Assembly (NCBI RefSeq): GCF_900172345.1 | Contig: NZ_FWFY01000001.1 | Span: 372,001-436,000, forward strand | Source of the DNA: Limimaricola soesokkakensis | GTDB lineage: Bacteria; Pseudomonadota; Alphaproteobacteria; Rhodobacterales; Rhodobacteraceae | DNA: 64,000 bases | Reading direction: 5' to 3' | In this document: one piece after another, positions 10,302 to 18,552 of the stretch | How the letters are laid out: each line of letters starts with the position of its first letter | Numbering within the stretch: position 1 is the stretch's first letter | Notes under the pieces: generated by a model | Database searches by the model: none | What the model was told of the DNA's origin: nothing | Seen by the model: only the letters and a program-made list of their open reading frames with translations | Program-made: the position numbers and the translations under genes

Positions 10302-11176
10302 AGTCGCTGTTCCGGCGCGAGCCGCAATACGGCAACCGCCGCGATCCGGCGCCGACGCGCTGGGGCTACCGCTACCAGCGGCTGATGCTGACGCCGACCT
10401 TCCGGATCGGTGTGCGCTTCGGCCTGCCGGTCCTGTTCGTCGCTCTGGTCGGTGGCATCTGGTTCGGCCAGGAGGACAACCGGGCCACCTTTGCAAAACA
10501 GATCGACCGGCTCAAGGCGACGATCCAGCAGCGCCCCGAATTCATGGTCGGGGCGGTCGAGACCGAGGGGGCAGAGCCGGCGCTCGCCGCCGCGATCCGG
10601 GCTTTCCTGCCCGAGACGATGCCAGTTTCCTCGTTCGATCTCGACCTCCCCGAGATCCGTACCCGGATTCGTGAACTGACGGCGGTGGCCGACGCCACGG
10701 TGCGGGTCCGTCCCGGCGGCACATTGGAAATCGCGGTGACGCAGCGGGTGCCGGTCGCGGTCTGGCGCTATGTCGACGGGCTGCGGCTGGTCGATGCCGA
10801 GGGCGTGATGACCGGCATGATCGCGCAGCGCTCCGACCGGGCTGACCTGCCGCTGATCGCGGGCGACGGCGCGCGCGAGAAAATCGACGAGGCGCTGGCG
10901 CTCTTCGCCGCCGCCGCGCCGGTCGCGCCGCGCATCCGGGGGCTTGTGCGGATGGGCGAACGGCGCTGGGACCTGGTCCTCGATCGCGACCAGCGGATCT
11001 TGCTGCCGGCCGAGAACCCGGTGCAGGCGCTGGAGCGGGTGATGGCGCTCGACGGGGCCGAGGAAATGCTGGCGCGCGACATCGCGGCCGTGGATGTGCG
11101 GAACGAGGATCGGCCGACCATAAGGCTGACCGAGCAGGCTCTGGTGCGGCTCCGCCGCGTCAGCGAGAACAACTAG
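10289..11176 (+). CDS. ftsQ: Cell division protein FtsQ
   Basis: FtsQ is the bitopic divisome protein that links early (FtsA/Z) and late (FtsL/B/W/I) components. The likely start is GTG 10289, preceded by GGAGG with 7-nt spacing inside the end of ddl; this gives 295 residues. A basic cytoplasmic N-terminus ([20 protein letters not shown]) is followed by one membrane helix at about residues 40-56 ([16 protein letters not shown]). A POTRA domain (MVGAVETEG to LPEIRTRI) and the FtsQ domain with [23 protein letters not shown] come next. The stop is 22 nt before ftsA. Confidence 0.93.
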   Translation: MRSLKSLFRREPQYGNRRDPAPTRWGYRYQRLMLTPTFRIGVRFGLPVLFVALVGGIWFGQEDNRATFAKQIDRLKATIQQRPEFMVGAVETEGAEPALAAAIRAFLPETMPVSSFDLDLPEIRTRIRELTAVADATVRVRPGGTLEIAVTQRVPVAVWRYVDGLRLVDAEGVMTGMIAQRSDRADLPLIAGDGAREKIDEALALFAAAAPVAPRIRGLVRMGERRWDLVLDRDQRILLPAENPVQALERVMALDGAEEMLARDIAAVDVRNEDRPTIRLTEQALVRLRRVSENN

Positions 11177-11198
11177 AAAACGGAGCGGGGACGAACAG

Positions 11199-12527
11199 AT
11201 GGGGCAGCTCTACCAGACCCAGCGGGCTATGCGCCACATGCGCAAGGCGGCGATGCAGCGTGGCGTGATCGCCATTCTCGACGTCGGCACCTCTAAGATT
11301 GCCTGCCTGGTGCTGCGATTCGACGGCGATGCTCCGGCGCTCGAGGGCGTGGGCTCGATGGCCGGGCAGTCCAATTTCCGCATCATCGGCGCCGCCACCA
11401 CCCGCTCGCGAGGCGTCTCCTTCGGTGAGGTCGCGGCGATGGCCGAGACCGAGCGCGCGATCCGCACCGCGGTGCAGGCGGCGCAGAAGATGGCCGGGGT
11501 CCGGGTCGATCACGTCATCGCCACGCTGTCCGGCGCGCGGCCGCGCAGCTACGGGCTCGATGGCGAGGTCGAGGTGGAGGCCGGGCAGGTCACCGACGGC
11601 GATATCGGCCGTGTGCTGGCGGCCTGCGAGCTGCCCGATTACGGCGATGGCCGCGAGGTGCTGCACGCGCAGCCGGTCAACTTCGCGCTCGACCACCGCT
11701 CGGGTCTCGCCGATCCGCGCGGCCAGATCGGCCAGCGGCTGACCACCGACATGCACCTGCTCACGGTCGACGCCACCGCGATCGAGAACTTGCTCTACTG
11801 CATCAAGCGCTGCGATCTCGAAGTCGCGGGGCTGGCCTCATCGGCCTATGTCTCGGGCATCTCCAGCCTGGTCGAGGACGAGCAGGAACTGGGCGCGGCC
11901 TGCATCGATCTGGGCGGCGGCTCGACCGGCATCTCGGTGTTCATCCGCAAGCACATGATCTACGCGGATTCGGTGCGCATGGGCGGCGATCACGTCACCT
12001 CGGACATCTCGATGGGCCTGCAGGTGCCGATGGCCACCGCCGAGCGGATCAAGACCTTCTATGGGGGCGTCGTCGCCACCGGCATGGATGACCGCGAGAT
12101 GATCGAGATCGGCGGCGATACCGGCGATTGGGAACATGACCGCCGCACCGTCAGCCGGGCCGAACTGATCGGCATCATGCGGCCGCGGGTCGAGGAGATC
12201 CTCGAGGAGGTGCGCCAGCGACTCGACGCGGCCGGTTTCGAGCATCTGCCCAGCCAGCAGATCGTGCTCACCGGCGGCGGCAGCCAGATCCCCGGCCTCG
12301 ACGGGCTGGCGACTCGCATCCTCGGTCAGCAGGTCCGGCTCGGCCGCCCGCTCAGGGTGCAGGGGCTGCCTCAGGCCGCCACGGGGCCGGCCTTCGCGGG
12401 CTCGGTCGGGCTGTGCCTCTTCGCCGCGCACCCGCAGGACGAATGGTGGGATTTCGACGTGCCCGCCGAAAAGCACCCGGCGCGGTCGCTGAAGCGGGCC
12501 TTCAAGTGGTTCAAGGACAACTGGTAA
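11199..12527 (+). CDS. ftsA: Cell division protein FtsA
   Basis: FtsA is the actin-like ATPase that tethers FtsZ filaments to the membrane and recruits later division proteins. The 442 residues contain the phosphate-1 motif IAILDVGTSKIACLVL (about residues 25-40), the phosphate-2 motif CIDLGGGSTGISVF near residue 230, the adenosine motif IVLTGGGSQIPGL near residue 355, and a C-terminal amphipathic helix SLKRAFKWFKDNW that serves as membrane anchor. A GGAGCGGGG ribosome binding site precedes the ATG. ftsZ follows after 167 nt, the longest gap inside this part of the cluster, which leaves room for an ftsZ promoter. Confidence 0.97.
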   Translation: MGQLYQTQRAMRHMRKAAMQRGVIAILDVGTSKIACLVLRFDGDAPALEGVGSMAGQSNFRIIGAATTRSRGVSFGEVAAMAETERAIRTAVQAAQKMAGVRVDHVIATLSGARPRSYGLDGEVEVEAGQVTDGDIGRVLAACELPDYGDGREVLHAQPVNFALDHRSGLADPRGQIGQRLTTDMHLLTVDATAIENLLYCIKRCDLEVAGLASSAYVSGISSLVEDEQELGAACIDLGGGSTGISVFIRKHMIYADSVRMGGDHVTSDISMGLQVPMATAERIKTFYGGVVATGMDDREMIEIGGDTGDWEHDRRTVSRAELIGIMRPRVEEILEEVRQRLDAAGFEHLPSQQIVLTGGGSQIPGLDGLATRILGQQVRLGRPLRVQGLPQAATGPAFAGSVGLCLFAAHPQDEWWDFDVPAEKHPARSLKRAFKWFKDNW

Positions 12528-12694
12528 TACGCGAGATGTCGCCGACCACCGAGAATCGACGCTGCGGAAACGGCAGAAAATAAGTAGGAATGCCCGAGTT
12601 TCCCCGTGACGATGCGGACGCGCGCGGATAGTTTGGCCAGATAATGGCAGATACGCCCGGCGGGACGGGCCAGATTCAGGACAGGCAGACAGCG

Positions 12695-14410
12695 ATGGCA
12701 CTCAACCTCTCTCTGCCGGGGCAGGAAGATCTCAAGCCCCGGATCACCGTCTTCGGCGTGGGCGGCGCTGGTGGCAACGCGGTCAACAACATGATCGAGA
12801 AGGAACTCGACGGTGTCGAGTTCGTGGTCGCCAACACCGATGCGCAGGCGCTTCAGCAGTCGCGCGCCACGGCCAAGATCCAGATGGGCGTGAAGGTCAC
12901 CGAAGGCCTTGGCGCCGGCGCCCGCGCGACCGTCGGTGCCGCCGCAGCCGAGGAATCGATCGAAGAGATCGTCGATCACCTCGCCGGGGCCCACATGTGC
13001 TTCATCACCGCCGGCATGGGTGGTGGCACCGGCACCGGTGCCGCGCCGATCATCGCCCAGGCCGCGCGCGAGCTCGGCGTGCTGACCGTCGGCGTCGTCA
13101 CCAAGCCGTTCCAGTTCGAGGGCGGCAAGCGCATGAAGCAGGCCGAGGCCGGCGTCGAGGCGCTGCAGAAGGTGGTCGACACGCTGATCATCATTCCGAA
13201 CCAGAACCTGTTCCGGCTCGCCAATGAGAACACCACCTTCACCGAGGCCTTCGCGCTCGCCGATGACGTTCTCTACCAAGGCGTCAAGGGCGTGACCGAC
13301 CTGATGGTGCGTCCGGGCCTGATCAACCTCGACTTCGCCGACGTGCGCGCGGTGATGGACGAGATGGGCAAGGCGATGATGGGCACCGGCGAGGCCGATG
13401 GCGAGGATCGCGCCGTGCAGGCGGCCGAGAAGGCGATAGCGAACCCGCTCTTGGACGAGATCAGCCTCGAGGGCGCGCGCGGCGTGCTGATCAACATCAC
13501 CGGCGGCTACGACCTCACCCTGTTCGAACTCGACGAGGCGGCGAACAAGATCCGCGAAAAGGTCGATCCCGAGGCCAACATCATCGTTGGCTCGACGCTC
13601 GATACCGGCATGGAAGGCCGGATGCGTGTCTCGGTCGTGGCCACCGGCATCGATGCGCTGGCCAAGCCCGAGGAAGTGCCGGTGCCGCGTCGCAAGATGA
13701 GCGAGCCGCTGCGCGAGCGCGTTTCGGCCGAGGACGAGGCGCCCGCCGCCCCGGTGCCGCCGCGCCGCGAGGCGCCGCAGCAGCCCGCGCCGCGCGCTCA
13801 GGCCGCCGCGCCGCGCCGCGAGGCGCAGCCGCAGTCCCGCCGTGAGCCTGAGCAAAGCTTCGAGGAAGAGGATTACGCCGAGGGCTTCGACACGCGCCGT
13901 CCGGCACCGCGCGAAGAGGCGCGCTACCAGCCGCAGCGCGACGACGACCTGCCGCCTCCCGCCTATGAGCCGCGCCGCGAGGCGCCGCAGGCAGAAGCCG
14001 CACCCGAGAGCTTCGTGGCGCCCGCGCCGCGCTCGGGTGGCAGCTCGGCCGGTGACATGGCCCGGCTGCGCGCCGCGGCTCAGAACCAGCCGCGCCCGCA
14101 GCAGTCCGAGCGGCAGGAAATGCCGCGCGCCGAGCCGCGCAGCCCCGCCGCCCCGGCACGTGGCGCCGAGGCCGACCGCCAGCAGCCGCGTTTCGGGATC
14201 AACTCGCTAATCAACCGGATGACCGGCCATGGCGAGCAGCCTTCCGGTCAGCCCGCGAGCCAGCCGCGCCAGCAGCCGCAGGCCCAGCGCCCGGCGCCGC
14301 AGCAGCCCACCGGCCCGCGCCAGGCACCGAACTGGTCGGATGATGGCGAGACCGATCCCGAGCAGGAACGCATCGAGATTCCGGCTTTCCTGCGTCGTCA
14401 GGCCAACTGA
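12695..14410 (+). CDS. ftsZ: Cell division protein FtsZ, long-tailed form
   Basis: FtsZ is the tubulin-like GTPase of the division ring. The start [20 protein letters not shown] fits the family; an in-frame ATG at 12644 would add 17 residues. The core runs to about residue 330, with [14 protein letters not shown], the GTPase signature GGGTGTG near residue 108, and [12 protein letters not shown] ~220-residue Pro/Arg/Ala/Gln-rich disordered linker with repeated PRREAPQ units follows. The C-terminal peptide is [10 protein letters not shown], the FtsA/MipZ-type contact. At 571 residues it is much longer than enteric FtsZ, as is common in alphaproteobacteria. A strong terminator follows. Confidence 0.97.
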   Translation: MALNLSLPGQEDLKPRITVFGVGGAGGNAVNNMIEKELDGVEFVVANTDAQALQQSRATAKIQMGVKVTEGLGAGARATVGAAAAEESIEEIVDHLAGAHMCFITAGMGGGTGTGAAPIIAQAARELGVLTVGVVTKPFQFEGGKRMKQAEAGVEALQKVVDTLIIIPNQNLFRLANENTTFTEAFALADDVLYQGVKGVTDLMVRPGLINLDFADVRAVMDEMGKAMMGTGEADGEDRAVQAAEKAIANPLLDEISLEGARGVLINITGGYDLTLFELDEAANKIREKVDPEANIIVGSTLDTGMEGRMRVSVVATGIDALAKPEEVPVPRRKMSEPLRERVSAEDEAPAAPVPPRREAPQQPAPRAQAAAPRREAQPQSRREPEQSFEEEDYAEGFDTRRPAPREEARYQPQRDDDLPPPAYEPRREAPQAEAAPESFVAPAPRSGGSSAGDMARLRAAAQNQPRPQQSERQEMPRAEPRSPAAPARGAEADRQQPRFGINSLINRMTGHGEQPSGQPASQPRQQPQAQRPAPQQPTGPRQAPNWSDDGETDPEQERIEIPAFLRRQAN

Positions 14411-14435
14411 CCGCTCCGCACAACTGCTGTGCGAA

Positions 14436-14466
14436 AAGGGCCGCCCTCTGGGCGGCCCTTTGTTTT
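14436..14466 (+). terminator. Rho-independent terminator after ftsZ
   Basis: A perfect 11-bp stem AAGGGCCGCCC / GGGCGGCCCTT with loop TCT is followed by TGTTTT, 25 nt after the ftsZ stop. It marks the end of the dcw operon and implies that lpxC has its own promoter. Confidence 0.9.
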
Positions 14467-14544
14467 CCTGTACCGAATTTCTGCCGATGCGTGTCCCCGG
14501 TCACATGTTTCACGCTGTCGCAAAGAGTGAATTGTGACTGATGC

Positions 14545-15537
14545 ATGAAGCTCTTAGGTCACTTGGGTAACGAAATCCGAAACGGATCCGGGCAGAGAGA
14601 CGTGCAGACTACGCTGATCACGCAGGTCGGGTTTACCGGCATCGGGCTCCATTCGGGGCGACCGGTCCGGCTGTGCCTGCGCCCCGCACCTGCCGGACAT
14701 GGCATCGTCTTTCGCCGGATGGACGTGGTCGGCATCGACGCACGGGTCCCGGCCCGCTGGGACCTCGTCGAGATCTCACCGCTCAACACCCGCATCGTCA
14801 ACGAGGCCGGAGTCTCCGTCTCTACCATCGAACATTTGATGGCGGCCCTGGCGGGCTGCGGCGTGCACAACGTTCTCGTCGAGATCGACGGGCCCGAAGT
14901 GCCGATCCTCGACGGCAGCGCCGCCGGTTTCGCGCGCGCCATCTTTGGCGCTGGTCTGACGAGGCTCGATGCGCCGCTCCACGCCATCGAGATCCTCGCG
15001 CCGGTCGAAGCGGTGCATGGTGCCGCCGTGGCGCGGCTGCGGCCGCAGACGCCTTATGAGCCGCGCGGGTTGCGCATCGATTTCGAGATCGACTTTCCGG
15101 ATGCAGCGATCGGCCGTCAGAACCGGGTGCTCGACATGGCCAATGGGGCCTTCCTGCGCGAGCTCTGCGACAGCCGGACCTTCTGTCGGCTTTCCGATGT
15201 CGAGGCGATGCAGGCGCAGGGGCTGGCCTTGGGTGGCACCTTCGACAACGCCGTCGTGGTCGATGGCGCCGAGGTGCTGAGCCCGGGCGGGCTGCGCCAT
15301 GCCGACGAGGCGGTGCGCCACAAAATGCTCGATGCGCTGGGTGACCTGACCACGGCCGGGCTGCCGATCCTGGGCGTGTACGAAGGGCGGCGTGCCGGCC
15401 ATGCGATGACCAACCGGCTGCTGCGGGCGCTCTTCGCGCAGCCCGATGCCTGGCGTCTCGTTACCTGCGATGCGGCGCTTGCCGACCAGTTGCCGGGCAG
15501 CCGGATCAAGTCGGCGGATCTCGCCGCCGTTGCCTGA
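14545..15537 (+). CDS. lpxC: UDP-3-O-acyl-N-acetylglucosamine deacetylase
   Basis: LpxC is the zinc deacetylase that commits to lipid A synthesis. The conserved N-terminus (TTLITQVGFTGIGLHSGRPV) begins about 20 residues in. The true start may therefore be the GTG at 14602 (311 residues) rather than ATG 14545 (330 residues), though neither has a strong ribosome binding site. Zinc and catalytic motifs are present: STIEHLMAALAG (first His), VRHKMLDALGDL (His and Asp) and RAGHAMTNRLLRAL (His). EIDGPEVPILDGSA is the usual Glu loop. It stands just after the ftsZ terminator, as in other dcw clusters. Confidence 0.96.
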   Translation: MKLLGHLGNEIRNGSGQRDVQTTLITQVGFTGIGLHSGRPVRLCLRPAPAGHGIVFRRMDVVGIDARVPARWDLVEISPLNTRIVNEAGVSVSTIEHLMAALAGCGVHNVLVEIDGPEVPILDGSAAGFARAIFGAGLTRLDAPLHAIEILAPVEAVHGAAVARLRPQTPYEPRGLRIDFEIDFPDAAIGRQNRVLDMANGAFLRELCDSRTFCRLSDVEAMQAQGLALGGTFDNAVVVDGAEVLSPGGLRHADEAVRHKMLDALGDLTTAGLPILGVYEGRRAGHAMTNRLLRALFAQPDAWRLVTCDAALADQLPGSRIKSADLAAVA

Positions 15538-15613
15538 CGAAGGCGGTCGCCAAGCGGTCGAGGGAAAAGCCATTTTGCCCCCGATTTTTTCATGCTAGAC
15601 CCAAGGCCGAGCG

Positions 15614-15649
15614 GCCCCGAAACGGGGCGTGAACGGGGCGCCGACCCCG
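15614..15649 (+). promoter_or_regulatory. Competing hairpins in the bamD leader
   Basis: GCCCCG-AAA-CGGGGC (15614-15628) is followed by CGGGGC (15634-15639) and CCCCG (15645-15649). The first and last C-rich arms can each pair with either of the two identical G-rich arms, so two alternative folds exist immediately before the bamD ATG at 15660. A regulatory effect is inference. Confidence 0.35.
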
Positions 15650-15659
15650 GGATGGGCAG

Positions 15660-16529
15660 ATGACCGACAGGATGCAGGACGCGCGGATGGCAGGCAGCGG
15701 AACACGGGCCAGCTTGGGCCTGATTTTGGCCTTGGGGCTACTTTCGGCTTGCGGCAACACCACCAACCGTCTGGCCTCCGGCGAGCTCGAACAGATGAGT
15801 GCGGTCGAGATCTACCAGAAAGGCGAGGGCAGCCTCGAAGGCGGCCAGTCCGAAGACGCCGCTTTCTATTTCGGCGAGATCGAGCGCCTCTACCCTTATT
15901 CGGAATGGGCCAAGCGCGGCCTGATCATGCAGGCCTTCGCGCATCACAAGGACCGCGCCTACGACGAGAGCCGGGCCAGCGCGCAGCGCTATCTCGATTT
16001 CTATCCGACCAGCGAGGACGCGGCCTATGCGCAGTACCTGCTGGCGCTGAGCTACTACGACCAGATCGACGATATCGGCCGCGATCAGGGCCTGACCTTT
16101 CAGGCACTGCAGGCGCTGCGCGCGGTGATCGAGCAGTATCCCGACAGCAGCTATGCCGCCGAGGCCAAGCTCAAGTTCGATCTTGCCTTCGATCACCTCG
16201 CGGCCAAGGAAATGGAAATCGGGCGTTACTATCTCAAGCGCAACCATTATGCCGCCGCGGCCCGTCGTTTCCGGGTGGTGGTCGAGGACTTCCAAACCAC
16301 GACCCACACCGCCGAGGCGCTGCACCGGTTGGTCGAATCCTATCTCTCGCTGGGCCTTCTCGAGGAGGCGCAGACCGCCGGCGCGATTCTGGGCTACAAC
16401 TACCGTGGCACCGACTGGTATCAGGACAGCTACGCGCTGCTCACCGGGCGCGGTCTCAGGCCGGAAGCGGCGGGCGACAACTGGCTGGCCGCGATCTACC
16501 GCCAGCTGGTGCGCGGCGAGTGGATCTGA
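15660..16529 (+). CDS. bamD: Outer membrane assembly lipoprotein BamD
   Basis: BamD is the TPR lipoprotein of the BAM complex that folds beta-barrel proteins into the outer membrane. The 289-residue product has a lipoprotein signal with lipobox LLSACGN (Cys about residue 32), then five TPR-like repeats: YQKGEGSLEGGQSEDAAFYF, YPYSEWAKRGLIMQAFAHHK, YPTSEDAAYAQYLLALSYYD, and the repeat around YYLKRNHYAAAARRF. The residue after the lipid-carrying Cys is Gly, so outer-membrane sorting is expected. It lies 122 nt after lpxC and 38 nt before recN. Confidence 0.93.
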   Translation: MTDRMQDARMAGSGTRASLGLILALGLLSACGNTTNRLASGELEQMSAVEIYQKGEGSLEGGQSEDAAFYFGEIERLYPYSEWAKRGLIMQAFAHHKDRAYDESRASAQRYLDFYPTSEDAAYAQYLLALSYYDQIDDIGRDQGLTFQALQALRAVIEQYPDSSYAAEAKLKFDLAFDHLAAKEMEIGRYYLKRNHYAAAARRFRVVVEDFQTTTHTAEALHRLVESYLSLGLLEEAQTAGAILGYNYRGTDWYQDSYALLTGRGLRPEAAGDNWLAAIYRQLVRGEWI

Positions 16530-16567
16530 TTTGCGCGTGCTGACGTTCCGCTCGGGGGGTTAAGACC

Positions 16568-18241
16568 ATGCTGCGCGCGCTCGACATTCGGGACATGCTG
16601 ATCATCGACCGGCTGGAGCTTGAGTTTCAGCCCGGTCTCAACGTGCTGACCGGCGAGACCGGGGCGGGCAAGTCGATCCTTCTGGATTCGCTGGGCTTCG
16701 TCTTGGGCTGGCGCGGTCGTGCCGAGCTGGTGCGCGCCGGGGCGGCGCAGGGCGAGGTGACGGCGGTGTTCGAACTGGCGTCGGACCATCCGGCGCGCCG
16801 GGTCTTGGCCGAGGCGGGGATCGAGGCGGAGGGCGAGCTGATCCTGCGGCGGGTCAACACCGAAGGCGGCCGCAAGACCGCCTGGGTCAACGATCGTCGC
16901 GTCTCGGGCGAGGTATTGCGCGCGCTCTCCGACGAACTTCTGGAACTGCATGGCCAGCATGACGATCGCGGTCTGCTCGATCCGCGCGGTCACAGGCTGA
17001 TGCTGGACGAGTTTGCACAGGCGGGTCCGGCCATCGCCGAAACCCGGGCCGCCTGGGCCGCGCGTCGCGCAGCGCGCAAGACGCTGGCCGCCGCGCAGGA
17101 GCAGATCGCCGCGCTCAAGGCCGAGGAAGAGTATCTCCGCCACGCGGTCGCCGAGCTCGACGCGCTCGACCCTCAGCCCGGCGAGGAGGCCGAGCTCGAC
17201 TCGACCCGTCGACGGATGCAGGGCGCCGAGCGGGTGCGCGGCGACATTGCCCGGGCGCATCAGGTGATCTCTGGCGAGGGCGCCGAGGGGCTGGTCGCCG
17301 ATGCGATGCGCTGGCTCGACGGCGCGGTCGAGGCCGCCGAGGGCCGTCTGGATCCGGTGATGGAGGCGCTCGCGCGCGCGCTCGACGCGCTCGGAGAGGC
17401 CGAAACCGGGGTGCGCGACGCGCTCGACGCGATGGAGGTCGATCCCCGCGCGCTCGAAGCGGCCGAAGAGCGACTCTTCGCTCTGCGTGGTCTCGCGCGC
17501 AAGCACGACGTCATGGTGGACGAGCTGGCCGAGTTCGCCGACGGGTTGCGCGGCCGCCTGCGGGCGCTCGATGCTTCCGAAGGTGACATGGCCGAGCTGG
17601 AAGCGGCCGTTCGAGCGGCCGATGCGGCCTATGACGCGGCGGCGCGGGCTCTGACTTCGCTCCGTTCGGAGGCCGGCACGCGGCTGTCGAGCGCGATGGC
17701 GGCGGAACTGGCGCCGCTCAAGCTCGATCGGGCCGTGTTCGAAGTCGACATCGCCCCGGCCGAACCAGGCCCCGAGGGGCGCGATGATGTGAGTTTCCGC
17801 GTCGCCACCAATCCCGGAGCGCCTGCCGGGCCGTTGTCGCGCATCGCATCAGGCGGCGAGCTGTCACGCTTTTTGCTGGCGCTGAAGGTCTGCCTGACCG
17901 GGGACAATGCCGGCAAGACGTTGATCTTCGACGAAATCGACCGCGGTCTCGGCGGTGCTACCGCAAACGCGGTGGGCAGGCGACTCGCGCGTCTGGCCGA
18001 TGGCGCGCAGGTGCTGGTGGTAACCCATTCTCCGCAAGTGGCGGCGCTGGGGGCGCATCACTGGCGGGTCGAAAAGTCTGTGAGCGCCGGACCCACGGGC
18101 GAGATCACCACCTCGCGCGTCGTGCCGCTGGGCGAAACCGATCGCATCGACGAAATCGCGAGGATGCTGGCAGGCGATACCGTCACCGAAGCCGCGCGCG
18201 GCGCGGCGCGTGTTCTGCTTGAGGATGCGGACGCGGCCTGA
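16568..18241 (+). CDS. recN: DNA repair protein RecN
   Basis: RecN is an SMC-like ATPase that acts early in double-strand break repair. The 557 residues match the family length (~553). Walker A is GETGAGKS, starting at residue 29. Two coiled-coil arms rich in Ala/Glu/Arg span roughly residues 155-370. The ABC signature is ASGGELSRFLLALK, and Walker B is TLIFDEIDRGLGGATANAV followed by the switch VLVVTHSPQVAALG. I see no GTTC-N7-GTTC SOS box in the 38 nt between bamD and recN, so SOS control here is not evident; it may be expressed with bamD. Confidence 0.96.
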   Translation: MLRALDIRDMLIIDRLELEFQPGLNVLTGETGAGKSILLDSLGFVLGWRGRAELVRAGAAQGEVTAVFELASDHPARRVLAEAGIEAEGELILRRVNTEGGRKTAWVNDRRVSGEVLRALSDELLELHGQHDDRGLLDPRGHRLMLDEFAQAGPAIAETRAAWAARRAARKTLAAAQEQIAALKAEEEYLRHAVAELDALDPQPGEEAELDSTRRRMQGAERVRGDIARAHQVISGEGAEGLVADAMRWLDGAVEAAEGRLDPVMEALARALDALGEAETGVRDALDAMEVDPRALEAAEERLFALRGLARKHDVMVDELAEFADGLRGRLRALDASEGDMAELEAAVRAADAAYDAAARALTSLRSEAGTRLSSAMAAELAPLKLDRAVFEVDIAPAEPGPEGRDDVSFRVATNPGAPAGPLSRIASGGELSRFLLALKVCLTGDNAGKTLIFDEIDRGLGGATANAVGRRLARLADGAQVLVVTHSPQVAALGAHHWRVEKSVSAGPTGEITTSRVVPLGETDRIDEIARMLAGDTVTEAARGAARVLLEDADAA

Positions 18242-18552
18242 GTCCTGCTGGCGAGAGGCAGAGATGCTGCCGCTCGTGGTACTCGGGGTTGGTAGGCATT
18301 CGAAAAGAAAAAGGCGGCATGTTGGACAAGGTTGGTTCCCCGAACATCACACCGCCAAAGTTCGGCATTGCCCGGCCGGTCGGGTTCTAAATTGATCTTG
18401 CCTCAAGCGGCCACTCACCTCCGCCATCGGCCCAAGCTACGTACCGCGATCGTGAATTGCGGCGAATATCTCTGGTCAATGTCCCATTGGTACCGCGTGG
18501 GACAACCATACGTCATACCCTATTTGGGGTATGGTGGTCCGGAAAGCCATGC
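18242..18552. other. Convergent gap between recN and the LuxR-like gene
   Basis: This 311-nt gap is less GC-rich than its surroundings. It holds a 23-codon open frame, MLDKVGSPNITPPKFGIARP and three more residues (18319-18390), preceded by AAGGCGG. It also has the inverted repeat TGTCCCA/TGGGACA (18480-18504) and the hairpin CATACCC/GGGTATG (18514-18533). No T-run follows either hairpin. I do not recognise the peptide, and it may be a remnant or chance frame. Confidence 0.4.
18514..18533. terminator. Hairpin between convergent recN and LuxR-like gene
   Basis: CATACCC-TATTTG-GGGTATG gives a 7-bp stem with a 6-nt loop, 20 nt beyond the stop codon of the minus-strand gene. There is no T-run on either side, so it may act as a weak or factor-dependent terminator, or as an RNA 3' end. 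Confidence 0.35.

Noticed and set aside
12528-12694. CtrA-type sites or a clear promoter before ftsZ
   Set aside because: I looked for TTAA-N7-TTAA and for a good -35/-10 pair and found none; the 167-nt gap may hold a promoter but not one I can support.
16530-16567. Possible SOS box upstream of recN
   Set aside because: GTTCCGCTCGG is present but a second GTTC seven bases later is missing (GGGT instead), so the direct repeat rule fails.
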